64,000 bases of DNA from Bacteroidota bacterium (lineage in GTDB: Bacteria; Bacteroidota; Bacteroidia; UKL13-3). The stretch is taken from contig JAUXUD010000022.1 in assembly GCA_030680835.1 (NCBI GenBank), positions 124,001 to 188,000 on the forward strand, read 5' to 3'. Of the stretch, positions 29,001-37,599 are shown one piece after another (within the stretch, counting starts at the first letter, position 1; each line of letters opens with the position of its first letter). The notes beneath the pieces are model-generated. The model saw only the letters and a list, made by a program, of their open reading frames with translations, had not been told where the DNA came from and made no database searches. The position numbers were made by a program, and so were the translations under genes.

Positions 29001-29256
29001 AATGACTGAAAATATAAAAGATGAAATATTCATTTATCCGAATCCAACACATTCAACAATAGTAATTGAAAGCAATGGCCTTCTTCAGGATGCAATATGT
29101 GAAGTTTATGACATTCAGGGAAGACTCTTCCAAAATTACACATCAACTGTCAATGATAAATGGAGCATCACACTCCCGGAAAATCCTGGTGTATATTTCC
29201 TGAAAATTAATACTGTTGATGGAAAACAATGGATTAGGAAAGTGGTGAAAGAGTAA
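26092..29256 (+). CDS. Delta-60 repeat T9SS-secreted protein, paralogue B
   Basis: A 1054-residue tandem paralogue of the preceding gene with the same architecture: signal peptide ([22 protein letters not shown]), delta-60 repeats, two PKD-like domains ([18 protein letters not shown] and [16 protein letters not shown]) and T9SS sorting domain. The N-terminal third and the sorting domain are near-identical between copies, with an 83-bp identical stretch at 23291-23373 and 26512-26594. The middle, about 1300-2400 bp into each gene, has diverged strongly. The ATG at 26092 starts the signal peptide, preceded by an in-frame extension that overlaps gene A and is ignored. It is likely cotranscribed with A. 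Confidence 0.9.
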   Translation: MKKRFSVYVFCMLLLGKTYVFAQGGGIDTTFGIKGVKKFTFGISYKGGTTNPYKLFEDSLNRITIVGQTTKSGVNHFFVTRWFANGSLDTTFGNSGTFFIPITSANANSFAIQQLQDDGKLLLAGTVNTAQLKDIVISRYLSNGALDAGFGNNGQTIIPVSYLDDIPSDLTIAPDGKIIIAATTALGASGTDFATIRLLPNGLIDSSFNTAGIAKLNISGNDNAKKVLVQADGKIIVGGETTLTNKDLVFVRYLPNGNLDTTYGTQGKITYPVGSGDDLLMDLKLMDDGKLMALAQAVISGTGGAVVQLNVNGSMNTSFGFSGVKPLGYLAKQILLDSAGVFYTHYTNFVRRHLPNGNLDSGFGVSGVYNFNTHTGGNSVFLAQLNDKSLRCAGQKTQGTNSDLVVSGITQNGLVLNTFGLSGVRTENYDYKTELGKFTAFAQTSLSDRSLVVGGTMILNSLKYFIVTKFKPNGDRDSSFASFGSYIISVNATYISLYVKVRPDNNIQVATRISMYPSSTVHTSLFILDPSGKIVKNFGDSGFVNDTLGGGPLINFQSDGKIIIGVSKRYFPDGSADTSFHAPVFSSSIYAVKVLINDYILLSFDTMLIRLFPNGQVDSTFGTKGYFAYSTGYDCNYPNYKKRYFKILVITQEKLTNNIMLGGYYRYGCLPPTSYIMKVLYLNENGTLNGTFPFASYGYFDAESNIIQLPDRGFLLSANSSQNNTGPMYLSIIKRIYPLGYDDPNFGYQGSILGGRYTYFGISLYNNSQANWLRCIENYDTIYLQRIKFNATPFVDFSANKTKPGFGDTVLLTSSSYMTAKAYEWSLSPSKYTYLQGTDLSSANPVLKFNKAGLYSISLKVFYDDTFVTLTKTNYIELSPVVYFHANKLVISQDETNSFYSYFNGFPTSYFWSFNPSSISYKNGTDSLSKNPFVQFHSPGKYDVSFTAVYNDTTVLSERIQYIEVLPQTGMTENIKDEIFIYPNPTHSTIVIESNGLLQDAICEVYDIQGRLFQNYTSTVNDKWSITLPENPGVYFLKINTVDGKQWIRKVVKE

Positions 29257-29535
29257 GGTGAAAGCCCCCCACTGGTCATAATAAGAGCTTAGCATATCAT
29301 TTAATATTTTTGAAATCCAGTTCTGTAATTCCTGCTTGTTTAAGATTTTCTTAAATGTACCAATCGGAATATCGCCTGGGTGCATTGCCACAAAAGTTTG
29401 TCTGCCATCAACATGGCGCAAAACTATATGAGATCCGGATTGTCTTCTAATTTGAAACCCCAACTTTAAGAGCCTGGATAATGTTTCATTAGCCGAATAC
29501 AATATCCTCAGCTTGCTTAAGCGAATTGCAAGTGT
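29257..29535 (-). pseudogene. hicA-like toxin remnant
   Basis: The minus strand encodes a HicA-type mRNA-interferase core: [20 protein letters not shown] followed by [16 protein letters not shown], including the conserved GSH catalytic histidine and the later kinase-like GTFKKIL. There is no ATG; only a TTG at 29502 begins the frame near the right place, and the frame stays open further upstream without an ATG. At the 3' side the frame runs on into antisense of the neighbouring T9SS gene, down to a stop at 29143. The normal HicA end and the hicB antitoxin are both missing. I read it as a decayed fragment. Confidence 0.6.
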
Positions 29536-29664
29536 GCTTACACCTATGCGTAGCTTTTCATTACACGGTGTTGAAAATAATTTGTACGATTTATAAACAA
29601 TTATTTGTTTTAAAAAGAAACATTGCTTACATTGGTCCCCGTTGAATTGAAAAATAGAAACTGT

Positions 29665-30468
29665 ATGAATATTAAACTTTCACAAAAACAAATTGGTCAG
29701 CGGATAACTAAACTTCGTAAAATGAAGGGGTTGTCACAGGAAGATTTGGCTAAGAGTGTCAAAATATCCAGACCGTCATTGGCTCAAATTGAGTTGGGTA
29801 ACAGAAGTGTAGATGTCCTTGAATTGCAAAGATTGTCAATGGTATTGGGCTTTTCTTTAGATGATTTTGTCTCTAAAGATTTTACAGTGAATCAAGATAT
29901 TGAAGGTATAGCAGAATCAAAATCAAAAAAAACAGAAGAGCGAATTTCTGTTCCAACTTTAAAAGTTAACAAGTTTAAAAATGTCTTGCTGTATATTTTG
30001 GAAAGATGTGCTGGTAAACCAAATGTTGGAGAAACGGTGCTTTACAAATTGCTATATTTTTCCGATTTCAATTATTATGAATTGTATGAGGAACACCTGA
30101 CTGGTGCCAAATACCGCAAATTGCCATTCGGACCTGTTCCGCAAAAGATGGATACCATCATTGGGCAAATGATAGAAAGCGAACAAATAAAAAGAATAAA
30201 GACAGAATATTTCAATAAAACGCAAACCCGTTACATTCCACTTACTAAAGCAAATTTGACGGAATTGAAAGCAAGCGAAAAAGAGGTGATTGATAAAGTT
30301 ATTGAACAACTGTCTGACTGGTCTGCATCTTCCATAAGTAACTATTCTCATAAGGATATGCCATGGATGGCTTCAAAAGAAGGAGAAATAATAAATTATG
30401 AATTGGCTTTTTATAGGGAGGCGCCTTTCTCAGTGAGAAATTATGGTGACGAAATTGAGGAGCAATGA
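29665..30468 (+). CDS. Panacea (DUF4065/SocA-like) antitoxin with N-terminal HTH
   Basis: A 267-residue protein combining an XRE/Cro helix-turn-helix (about 4-65, [17 protein letters not shown] and [19 protein letters not shown]) with a C-terminal Panacea/DUF4065 domain (about 105-255, [31 protein letters not shown], and the late [20 protein letters not shown]). Panacea proteins act as antitoxins that neutralise varied toxins and can serve as chaperones; the HTH suggests autoregulation. I chose the ATG at 29665, since upstream in-frame residues look non-coding. Its stop overlaps the next start (ATGA), the usual layout of a toxin-antitoxin operon. Confidence 0.88.
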   Translation: MNIKLSQKQIGQRITKLRKMKGLSQEDLAKSVKISRPSLAQIELGNRSVDVLELQRLSMVLGFSLDDFVSKDFTVNQDIEGIAESKSKKTEERISVPTLKVNKFKNVLLYILERCAGKPNVGETVLYKLLYFSDFNYYELYEEHLTGAKYRKLPFGPVPQKMDTIIGQMIESEQIKRIKTEYFNKTQTRYIPLTKANLTELKASEKEVIDKVIEQLSDWSASSISNYSHKDMPWMASKEGEIINYELAFYREAPFSVRNYGDEIEEQ

Positions 30469-30656
30469 CATTTGACGAACTAAATGAATTTAAAAAGGAC
30501 TTAAAAAGCCTTTTGAAAAAATACAGAACATTAAACGATGATTTGGATGTTGTGAAGCAAGTTTTAGCTACTGCACCTGATGAAAGACCACCGTTTAGTT
30601 TTCGTATTGATAATTTAGGGTTAGAAACATGTGTGATCAAAGTAAATTTGCCCTGA
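30465..30656 (+). CDS. Putative Panacea-partner toxin, apparently C-terminally truncated
   Basis: A 63-residue ORF whose ATG overlaps the antitoxin stop. It begins FDELNEFKKDLKSLLKKYRT with the pattern of RelE/ParE-like toxins of Panacea operons, which are usually around 100-130 residues. It then reads ...FSFRIDNLGLETCVIKVNLP and stops, just where the family's core beta strands normally continue. A terminator follows within 25 nt. Either the toxin lost its C-terminal half by deletion, or this is a shorter, divergent toxin. Family assignment is from memory of the pattern, so moderate confidence. Confidence 0.6.
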   Translation: MTFDELNEFKKDLKSLLKKYRTLNDDLDVVKQVLATAPDERPPFSFRIDNLGLETCVIKVNLP

Positions 30657-30680
30657 AAAACGACTCGCATTTTTTCACAA

Positions 30681-30717
30681 AAAAAGCCCGGAAAGAATTT
30701 AATCTTCCCGGGCCTTT
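30681..30717. terminator. Terminator between the Panacea operon and nrdJ (convergent)
   Basis: The hairpin of AAAGCCCGGAAAGA with TCTTCCCGGGCCTTT (one bulge) is flanked by an A-run on the left and T's on the right. It sits between two convergent genes and could serve both. Confidence 0.8.
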
Positions 30718-30739
30718 ATATAAGTAATCATAGATAGGT

Positions 30740-33700
30740 TTAGCTACATCCTGTTTGCGTTCCGCAATTTAAGCATTTGTAACAGGCGCCGCTTCTGATG
30801 GTAATGTGGCCGCAGGTTGGGCAGGCCGGGCTGTCGCCCATACGCTTGTTCATTTCGCTTACCTGGTCAAAAATTCCTTCTTTGGCAACAGCTACTACCG
30901 GATGCTGTGCGATGTCGGCAACAACAGGTGCTTTGTAAAACCCGATAGGTGTGGGTTGCGTAACTGTGCTTACAGGTGTTGTAGGTTCAACCTTTGGTGG
31001 TGTTAATGCATTGGCTTTTTGCTTATGCTGGTTCACCGCCAAATGGGTGCGTTGTGTTTCGGTGGGTGGCACCTGTACAAAATCTTCTCTTCCCAAATAT
31101 TCAAAACCAATCATTCTAAACATGTAATCAATTATAGAAGTGGCATTTTTTATATTATCATGTCCGTTTACCATACCTGCCGGTTCAAAACGGGTAAAGG
31201 TAAATTTATCAACGTATTCTTCCAGAGGTACTCCGTATTGCAAGCCTAGAGAAACTGCTATCGAGAAACAATTCATCAGTGATCTTAGCGTAGCACCTTC
31301 TTTGTGCAGGTCAACAAAAATTTCTCCGATGGTTCCATCTTCATATTCACCGGTACGCACAAAAATGGTTTGTCCGCCAACAGTTGCTTTTTGTGTGAAC
31401 CCACCGCGTTTGCCGGGTAATGTTTTACGTGCCACCACTCCGGCCAGTTTGTGTTTAAATGCCGTGTCGTGGGTTCGGTTCAATATTGCGGTCGCTGCTT
31501 CCAATACCTGCTCCGGACTTAACTCACCAACCGGCTTGTATGCATCTTCACCCAAAACCTGTTCTACTGCATCCTGAATATCTTCTTCTTCACTTGCATC
31601 CGATTTATTGTTTAATGGCTGACTCAATTTACAACCATCACGGTACAATGCATTGGCTTTTAAGCCCAATGTCCAGCTTAGGTAATAGCATTCTTTAATA
31701 TCTTCAACCGTTGCTTCGTTGGTTAAATTTATGGTTTTTGAAATGGCACCGCTTAAAAATGGCTGGGCTGCTGCCATCATTCTGATATGGCCTGTTGCAG
31801 CTATGTAACGTGTGCCGATACTACCACATTTGTTTGCACAATCAAACACAGGTAAATGCTCTTCTTTTAAATTAGGGGCGCCTTCAACGGTCATGGTTCC
31901 GCAAATAAAATTATTGGCTTCCTCAATTTCAGTTTTGGTAAAACCTAATTTACGCAATAAGTTAAAGTTTTTGCTGTTGTATTCCTCAGGCTTAAAACCT
32001 AAACGTTTCATGCAATCTTCACCTAAAGTCCATACATTAAAAGCAAAACCAATTTCAAAGGCACCTGCTGCTTCTTTATCGAGCTTTTTAATTTCATCGT
32101 CAGTAAATCCTCTGAACTTAAGGCTCTCGGGATTGATATGAGGTGCATTTTTTAAAGTTGCTGAACCCGTAGCATATTGAATGATTGCATCGATTTCAGT
32201 TTGTGAATATCCTAAATTTTTAAGGGCTGCAGGCACTCCTGAATTTATAATTTTAAAGTGACCGCCACCTGATAGTTTTTTAAATTTAACCAATGCAAAA
32301 TCGGGTTCAATACCGGTTGTATCGCAATCCATAACCAGGCCAATGGTACCGGTTGGAGCAATCACGGTTGCCTGTGCGTTGCGATAGCCGTATTCTTCAC
32401 CCATTTGCACCGCTTTATCCCATGCATTGCAGGCAGATTTCAATAAATAATCGGGGCAATATTTGGGATCAATACCAGCAGGTTTAATAGATAAACCTTC
32501 ATAGGCATCGGTAGCATTATAAGCCGCATAGCGGTGATTACGCATTACCCGTAACATGTGATTTTTATTTGCTTCGTATTTTGGAAAGGGTCCCAGATAC
32601 TTCGCCATTTCGGCCGAGGTTTGGTAGGCAATACCATTTAATATCGCGGTTAATGCCCCGCCAATCGCAAATGCTTTCGGACTGTCGTATGGAATTCCGG
32701 CAACCATTAAAATACTTCCCAGATTGGCATAACCCAAACCCAGGGTGCGGTAATCATAGCTTAACCGCGCCACTTCTTTGGAAGGAAACTGCGCCATTAA
32801 AACCGAAATTTCAAGTACCATCGTCCAAAGGCGGCTCGCATGTTCGTATGCTTTTACATCAAAGGTGAGGGTATCGGTATTAAAGAAACGCATGAGGTTT
32901 AAGCTGGCCAGGTTACAAGCGGTATTATCTAAAAACATATACTCACTGCATGGGTTGGAAGCATTGATACGGCCTCCTTCGGGGCAGGTATGCCATTCGT
33001 TGATGGTGGTATCATATTGCAAACCCGGATCTGCGCATGCCCAGGCGGCTTCTCCTATCATGTCCCAGATTTGTTGTGCAGGGATGGATTGCATCACCCG
33101 GCCATCGGTACGTGCCGTTAAATTCCAGTCTTTGCCCTCGTTTAATGCTTCAAAAAATGCATTCGGAACGCGTACTGAGTTATTGCTGTTCTGACCCGAT
33201 ACGGTGGCATAGGCTTCACCTTCATAATCGCTTGGATATCCGGCTGCAATTAAAACGGCAACCTTTTTTTCTTCATTCTTTTTCCAGTTTATAAAATCTA
33301 CAATTTCGGGGTGATCCAAATCGAGGCACACCATTTTGGCTGCCCTGCGGGTTGTGCCACCCGATTTTATTGCTCCTGCCGCACGGTCGCCAATTTTAAG
33401 GAAACTCATTAAGCCTGATGATGAGCCGCCGCCGGATAGCTTTTCTTTGGAGCCTCTTATTTTGGAGAAATTGGTTCCAACCCCCGATCCATATTTAAAT
33501 ATTCTTGCTTCACGTACCCAGAGGTCCATAATACCGCCATCGTTCACCAGATCATCCTCAACCGAAAGGATAAAACAGGCGTGTGGCTGCGGACGTTCAT
33601 AAGCCGAAGATGATTTTTCAAGTTTACTTGTTTTGGGATCAACATAATAATGCCCCTGCGGCTTGCCCGTAATGCCATAAGAGCTATGCAAACCGGTATT

Positions 33701-34123
33701 AAACCATTGCGGCGAATTGGGTGCTGCATATTGTCCTACAATCATATATGCCAGTTCATCGTAAAACACCTGAGCATCTTCACCGCTGTCGAAGTAACCA
33801 TAATCCTCACCCCATTTCATCCAGCAATGCGCCATTCTGTGTGCTACCTGTTTCACACTGGTTTCCTTGCCGGTGGTTCCGTCGGGCTGGGGCACGCCCG
33901 CCTTGCGAAAGTATTTCTGGGCCAAAACATCAGTGGCCACCTGACTCCAGAAGTTGGGAACTTCCACATTTTTCATTTCAAAAACCACGCTTCCGTTTGG
34001 ATTTTTGATAACAGAGGTACGGTAATCGTAGGTAAACATGTCGTATGCACTTACTCCCTCTTTGGTAAAGTGACGCTCAATCTTGAGGCCCTTTTGTTCG
34101 GTTGGTTTTTTGTTGCGGCTCAT
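30740..34123 (-). CDS. nrdJ: Adenosylcobalamin-dependent (class II) ribonucleotide reductase
   Basis: Reduces ribonucleotides to deoxyribonucleotides using vitamin B12 as radical source, independent of oxygen. The 1127-residue chain contains the catalytic loop NPCSEYMFLDNTACNLAS (about 395-412), the active-site cysteine region and the phosphate-binding PTGTIG motif. A long C-terminal extension ends in CPTCGHITIRSGACYKCLNC plus GTQTGCS, a zinc-ribbon-like cysteine cluster with the redox thiols. The start is the ATG at 34121-34123. No cobalamin riboswitch was recognised upstream. It implies that the cell makes or imports B12. Confidence 0.96.
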   Translation of the reverse strand: MSRNKKPTEQKGLKIERHFTKEGVSAYDMFTYDYRTSVIKNPNGSVVFEMKNVEVPNFWSQVATDVLAQKYFRKAGVPQPDGTTGKETSVKQVAHRMAHCWMKWGEDYGYFDSGEDAQVFYDELAYMIVGQYAAPNSPQWFNTGLHSSYGITGKPQGHYYVDPKTSKLEKSSSAYERPQPHACFILSVEDDLVNDGGIMDLWVREARIFKYGSGVGTNFSKIRGSKEKLSGGGSSSGLMSFLKIGDRAAGAIKSGGTTRRAAKMVCLDLDHPEIVDFINWKKNEEKKVAVLIAAGYPSDYEGEAYATVSGQNSNNSVRVPNAFFEALNEGKDWNLTARTDGRVMQSIPAQQIWDMIGEAAWACADPGLQYDTTINEWHTCPEGGRINASNPCSEYMFLDNTACNLASLNLMRFFNTDTLTFDVKAYEHASRLWTMVLEISVLMAQFPSKEVARLSYDYRTLGLGYANLGSILMVAGIPYDSPKAFAIGGALTAILNGIAYQTSAEMAKYLGPFPKYEANKNHMLRVMRNHRYAAYNATDAYEGLSIKPAGIDPKYCPDYLLKSACNAWDKAVQMGEEYGYRNAQATVIAPTGTIGLVMDCDTTGIEPDFALVKFKKLSGGGHFKIINSGVPAALKNLGYSQTEIDAIIQYATGSATLKNAPHINPESLKFRGFTDDEIKKLDKEAAGAFEIGFAFNVWTLGEDCMKRLGFKPEEYNSKNFNLLRKLGFTKTEIEEANNFICGTMTVEGAPNLKEEHLPVFDCANKCGSIGTRYIAATGHIRMMAAAQPFLSGAISKTINLTNEATVEDIKECYYLSWTLGLKANALYRDGCKLSQPLNNKSDASEEEDIQDAVEQVLGEDAYKPVGELSPEQVLEAATAILNRTHDTAFKHKLAGVVARKTLPGKRGGFTQKATVGGQTIFVRTGEYEDGTIGEIFVDLHKEGATLRSLMNCFSIAVSLGLQYGVPLEEYVDKFTFTRFEPAGMVNGHDNIKNATSIIDYMFRMIGFEYLGREDFVQVPPTETQRTHLAVNQHKQKANALTPPKVEPTTPVSTVTQPTPIGFYKAPVVADIAQHPVVAVAKEGIFDQVSEMNKRMGDSPACPTCGHITIRSGACYKCLNCGTQTGCS

Positions 34124-34708
34124 TGCAAGTCAGGTAATTGGTTTTTGGCGTTTATATATTTTTTAAAATCTGTTAAAAAGTGCTTTGTTAATTTTTGAAG
34201 TCCTGCATGTAAACTTTCAATTTTGTTAACATTACATAATTGTTAACGTTTAATGAAATACTACTTACCACAGGAAAGCTTCAAACTTCAATCAGAACAG
34301 CAATTTAAACCGGTTATTACTAATAAAAACAATCCTAAATATTTTAAGGGGGTTTTTAATCCAAAAGTCAACTATCAAAACTTGTAAATCAAAAATCAAT
34401 TTCAACATGTATCTATGTTGATTTCCATTTTGTGTTGTGAACGCAAAGGAGTAGCTTGTTTATAACAATAGTTATTCACAATAAGCCCCCCGCCAATAGC
34501 GGAGTTCGGAGAGACAACAATTTATTAATAATCAACAGATTGTCTTATTTACACTACAAAAATGAAAATTTGCAAGAAACGTAAAAACTAATTCTTGCAT
34601 AATTTCAAAAATTTCTTTTATTGTAAAACCTCTTTTTTAAGTTTGTATATGAGAATTAAAGTTAAAAAGCTTTAATTTGTTGCAAAGCAGATATAAGCCA
34701 AACGTGTT
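34124..34708. other. Long divergent intergenic region between nrdJ and the GGGPS-like gene
   Basis: 585 bp without a supported gene. Two TTGTTAAC words lie 20 bp apart at about 34224-34251, and CAACATGTATCTATGTTG (34404-34421) is a near-perfect dyad. No B12-box (GCCACTG-like) was found on either strand. AT-rich throughout. Confidence 0.45.
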
Positions 34709-35464
34709 TTGAAACAAGCTGTACTAAATAATCTTATTCAACGGGCCGATTCGGGTATCAAACAATTGGCTGTACTCATTGATCCGGATAGTGTGAATTC
34801 GGAGGAACAATTGCTGAACACCTGCAATTTGTGTGAACAGGCAGGTGTTGATTTGTTGCTGGTTGGCGGAAGTTTAATTACAAACGGATTTTGGGATCGC
34901 TGCATTGATTTATTGAAAGCCCATTCAAACATCCCGGTGGTATTGTTTCCCGGTAATGTAATGCAAACCCATAAAAAAGCCGATGCCATATTGTTTTTAA
35001 GCATGATAAGTGGCAGAAATCCCGAATTATTGATTGGTAAGCATGTTATTGCAGCTCCGGTATTAAAAAAATCAAACATCGAAGTAATTCCTACCGGTTA
35101 TATGATCGTAGACGGAGGTAATATTACCAGTGTGATGTACATGAGCAATACAACACCCATTCCGGCAAATAAAAACAGCATTGCTGCATGTACAGCCATG
35201 GCCGGCGAAATGCTGGGTCTTAAAGTTATGTATATGGATGCAGGCAGTGGTGCTCAAAATCCTATTTCAGCTGCTATGATCAAGGAAGTAAAACAATCGA
35301 TCAGCGGCCCTTTATTTGTGGGAGGCGGAATAAAAAATACCGAAGGAGCCATTAGTGCTTGCATGGCGGGTGCTGATATTGTTGTTGTAGGTAATGCCAT
35401 CGAAAAAAATCCCAATCTCATTATATCGCTGGTAAAAAGCGTACACGGGTTGAATAAAATTTAA
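34709..35464 (+). CDS. Geranylgeranylglyceryl phosphate synthase-like enzyme (GGGPS/PcrB family)
   Basis: Couples a polyprenyl diphosphate to glycerol-1-phosphate, the first committed step of archaeal-type ether lipids; the family also occurs in Bacteroidetes. The 251-residue TIM barrel shows LAVLIDPDSV (about 21-30), the VGGSLITNGFWDRC loop, PVVLFPGNV, PTGYMIVDGGN, MYMDAGSGA and the phosphate-binding VGGGIKNTEGA with GADIVVVGNAIEKNP. The only available start is a TTG at 34709; an upstream in-frame TAA at 34694 excludes an earlier one. No neighbouring lipid genes are seen. Confidence 0.9.
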   Translation: MKQAVLNNLIQRADSGIKQLAVLIDPDSVNSEEQLLNTCNLCEQAGVDLLLVGGSLITNGFWDRCIDLLKAHSNIPVVLFPGNVMQTHKKADAILFLSMISGRNPELLIGKHVIAAPVLKKSNIEVIPTGYMIVDGGNITSVMYMSNTTPIPANKNSIAACTAMAGEMLGLKVMYMDAGSGAQNPISAAMIKEVKQSISGPLFVGGGIKNTEGAISACMAGADIVVVGNAIEKNPNLIISLVKSVHGLNKI

Positions 35465-35465
35465 A

Positions 35466-35571
35466 ATGTACGAATTACGATGTACGAATTACGATGTACG
35501 ATGTACGATGTACAATATACGATGTACGATGTACAATATACGATGTACAATGTACGATATACGATATAACC
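35466..35571. repeat. Heptamer tandem array (TACGATG and variants)
   Basis: About 14 contiguous 7-bp units, mainly TACGATG with TACAATA, TACAATG, TACGATA and TACGAAT variants, directly downstream of the GGGPS-like gene. Confidence 0.9.
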
Positions 35572-35588
35572 CTTAATTATTGCGTAGT

Positions 35589-35640
35589 GGTATATAACCT
35601 GTAAAGACGCGATTAATCGCGTCTCTATATGTTATATGCC
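35589..35640. repeat. Dispersed palindrome (AGACGCGATTAATCGCGTCT family), copy 2
   Basis: A 52-bp imperfect dyad centred on GATT/AATC at 35614/35615. The central 20 bp are perfect and outer arms (GGTATATAAC/GTTATATGCC) pair with wobble. It lies between the heptamer array and the 3' end of the monooxygenase-DsbA gene. Confidence 0.85.
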
Positions 35641-35658
35641 GAATTCTGTTTATTGAAA

Positions 35659-37599
35659 TTACACTTCGAATGCTTCAAATTTGCTGATCCAGATAATACC
35701 ATTTTTACTTTCGTATTTATCAATAAGCTTTTGGTCGTACAAATCAATCAGTAATTTATGCCCTTCCTCACGTGAAATGTTACTTAGCAAGGCAAATTCT
35801 TTGTCAGTCATGGTTGGAAAATGCGAGAATAAATTTTCAGGGTCTGTATTTATTTTATCCTTCTTTGCATCAGGAATTAATTTTTTGATAATATCCTCAA
35901 AACTTTCGTAAGGATTATACCCTTTCAGGGTGTATTGGTTATTTGAACTGTCGGAAAATATTAGCGTTGGGAATCCGGTTACGCCCAGTTCACCAGCCAG
36001 GTCAAGATCGGCCTTGAATAGTTCTTTAGCATTACCTTCAAAATCTCTTAAAAGCCGTGCCGAATCCAGTCCCACTTCAAATGCTGCATTCTCAAGAAAT
36101 TCCCACTTAATGATATTCTTCTTTTCAAGAAAAACCATTTCCTTAATGCGTCTCAAAAATAAAATTGCCTTGTTGGTATCCTGCATCTGGGCGGCCTTAA
36201 ATGCAATGGATGGCGGATATGAAGAGTTTAAAGGATCTTCCTTCCATACATCTCCATCGAGTGGCATTTCATGTAAGGCACAAACCTCTTCCCAGTGTTT
36301 GGCTGCATCTGTTGGTTTACGTATTTTTCCACTTGAATATTCTTCCCAGGAAGGCAATAAACCTCCCATACAATATTTAATATTGAGATAGGTTCCATAT
36401 TCCAGTTGCATTTTACGAAGTAAAGGCTGAATAATCCAGCATGTGGAACAAATGGGGTCGGTGAAATAAAGCACCTGAATTTGTTTGCTGTTTTCATAGA
36501 TGCTGTCGTCCTTTTTGGTTGGAATCAATGGCACCGGTATATCATCATCGTGCTGGCTCTGGGGACTTAAAAACAGGTTTGCAAGATCTCTTCCTAAAGT
36601 AATATGTTCTGAGACATCCTGAGAGCGTATACTATAATATTTTTCAAAGGCCATTTCATAATCTTTGGTAGCCAAAAGGGTAAAAACAAGGGCTTTTGCA
36701 TCCACAATGGCATTGGTGGTTCCTGCACTTGTAAAAGGCAATGCCAGGTGTGCCGCGTCGCCGATCAATACCGCATTTTTCTTATGAAAAGCAGGCAGTA
36801 ATCCAAAGTCGCGGGTATTCCATACATAACTGGTTGAAAAGTCATTGGTACTCAGAATTTCATTAACAACGGGTGGAAAATTTTCGAGTAATTTTTTACA
36901 AAACAACTCCAGTTCTTCAGGTGATTTATTTTCAATATCTGAAACGGTGGGATCAAATTGCATAAACCAAACGAATTCGATATCGGAAGTTGGAATTAAA
37001 CCAAATGCCAGGCCGGTGCTTCTGCTCTGAAACTTGGTAAACATACCCGAATGCGTTTTGGCTACTTTTTCATTATACGAAATGCCTACTACTTCTTTCA
37101 CACGAACCGGGGTATAGGTAACCTTTCCAAAAAGTTCTTCTCTTACCTTCGAATTTCCTCCGTCGGCACCTATAAAAATATCTCCATACTCAATCTCACC
37201 GTTTTTGAACACGGCAGCTGTTATTTTATCGTTTTCATATATAAAATGCGAAAATTCACGATTTACTTTTATTTTTTCATCCGGTAATATCGAGAATAAA
37301 AACCGAACCAGATCAACTCTCTTAATACACTTCCATGAGTTTAACTGAAGCCGTTTAATTTCATTTCCATCGGGCCTTCGCAGGCTATACGTCTTAATCA
37401 GTTTACCGGGAAGCAGACTGTTGTTGATACTGTTTAATTCGTTTAAAATAGACAAACCATCGGCATGCATTAAAAAGGCATGACCGCCAACGGGCATCCC
37501 TGAAAATCTTTCATTAATTACTACTTCTACTTTTTTTTGATGTAAAAAAATACCCATTGTTAACCCTGCAATACCACCACCGATAATTACAACTTTCAT
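35659..37599 (-). CDS. Fusion of FAD-dependent monooxygenase and DsbA/FrnE-like thioredoxin-fold domain
   Basis: 646 residues in one frame. Part 1 (about 1-345) is a PHBH/TetX-type flavin monooxygenase: GxGxxG at 7-12 (IIGGGIAGL), the DG motif GADGGNS (144-150) and the GD motif VLIGDAAHLALPF (278-289). Part 2 (about 373-580) is a DsbA-like thioredoxin fold with CSTC at 384-387 (FTDPICSTCWIIQPLL), a long helical insert (MGGLLPSWEEY onward) and cis-Pro in VTGFPTLIF (Pro544), closest to FrnE/SpxH-type proteins. The last ~60 residues resemble a small winged helix. No signal peptide, so cytoplasmic. The start overlaps the upstream aminotransferase stop by 4 nt, meaning tight coupling. I know no characterised protein of this build; substrate unknown. 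Confidence 0.85.
   Translation of the reverse strand: MKVVIIGGGIAGLTMGIFLHQKKVEVVINERFSGMPVGGHAFLMHADGLSILNELNSINNSLLPGKLIKTYSLRRPDGNEIKRLQLNSWKCIKRVDLVRFLFSILPDEKIKVNREFSHFIYENDKITAAVFKNGEIEYGDIFIGADGGNSKVREELFGKVTYTPVRVKEVVGISYNEKVAKTHSGMFTKFQSRSTGLAFGLIPTSDIEFVWFMQFDPTVSDIENKSPEELELFCKKLLENFPPVVNEILSTNDFSTSYVWNTRDFGLLPAFHKKNAVLIGDAAHLALPFTSAGTTNAIVDAKALVFTLLATKDYEMAFEKYYSIRSQDVSEHITLGRDLANLFLSPQSQHDDDIPVPLIPTKKDDSIYENSKQIQVLYFTDPICSTCWIIQPLLRKMQLEYGTYLNIKYCMGGLLPSWEEYSSGKIRKPTDAAKHWEEVCALHEMPLDGDVWKEDPLNSSYPPSIAFKAAQMQDTNKAILFLRRIKEMVFLEKKNIIKWEFLENAAFEVGLDSARLLRDFEGNAKELFKADLDLAGELGVTGFPTLIFSDSSNNQYTLKGYNPYESFEDIIKKLIPDAKKDKINTDPENLFSHFPTMTDKEFALLSNISREEGHKLLIDLYDQKLIDKYESKNGIIWISKFEAFEV

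Noticed and set aside
29143-29256. C-terminal extension of the HicA-like frame
   Set aside because: This part is antisense to the conserved T9SS sorting domain and reads as run-on sequence.
30740-34123. Long plus-strand frames antisense to nrdJ
   Set aside because: They are shadows of the high-quality nrdJ frame; none has recognisable domains.
34124-34708. Cobalamin riboswitch upstream of nrdJ
   Set aside because: No B12-box or conserved core recognised on either strand in the 585-bp gap.
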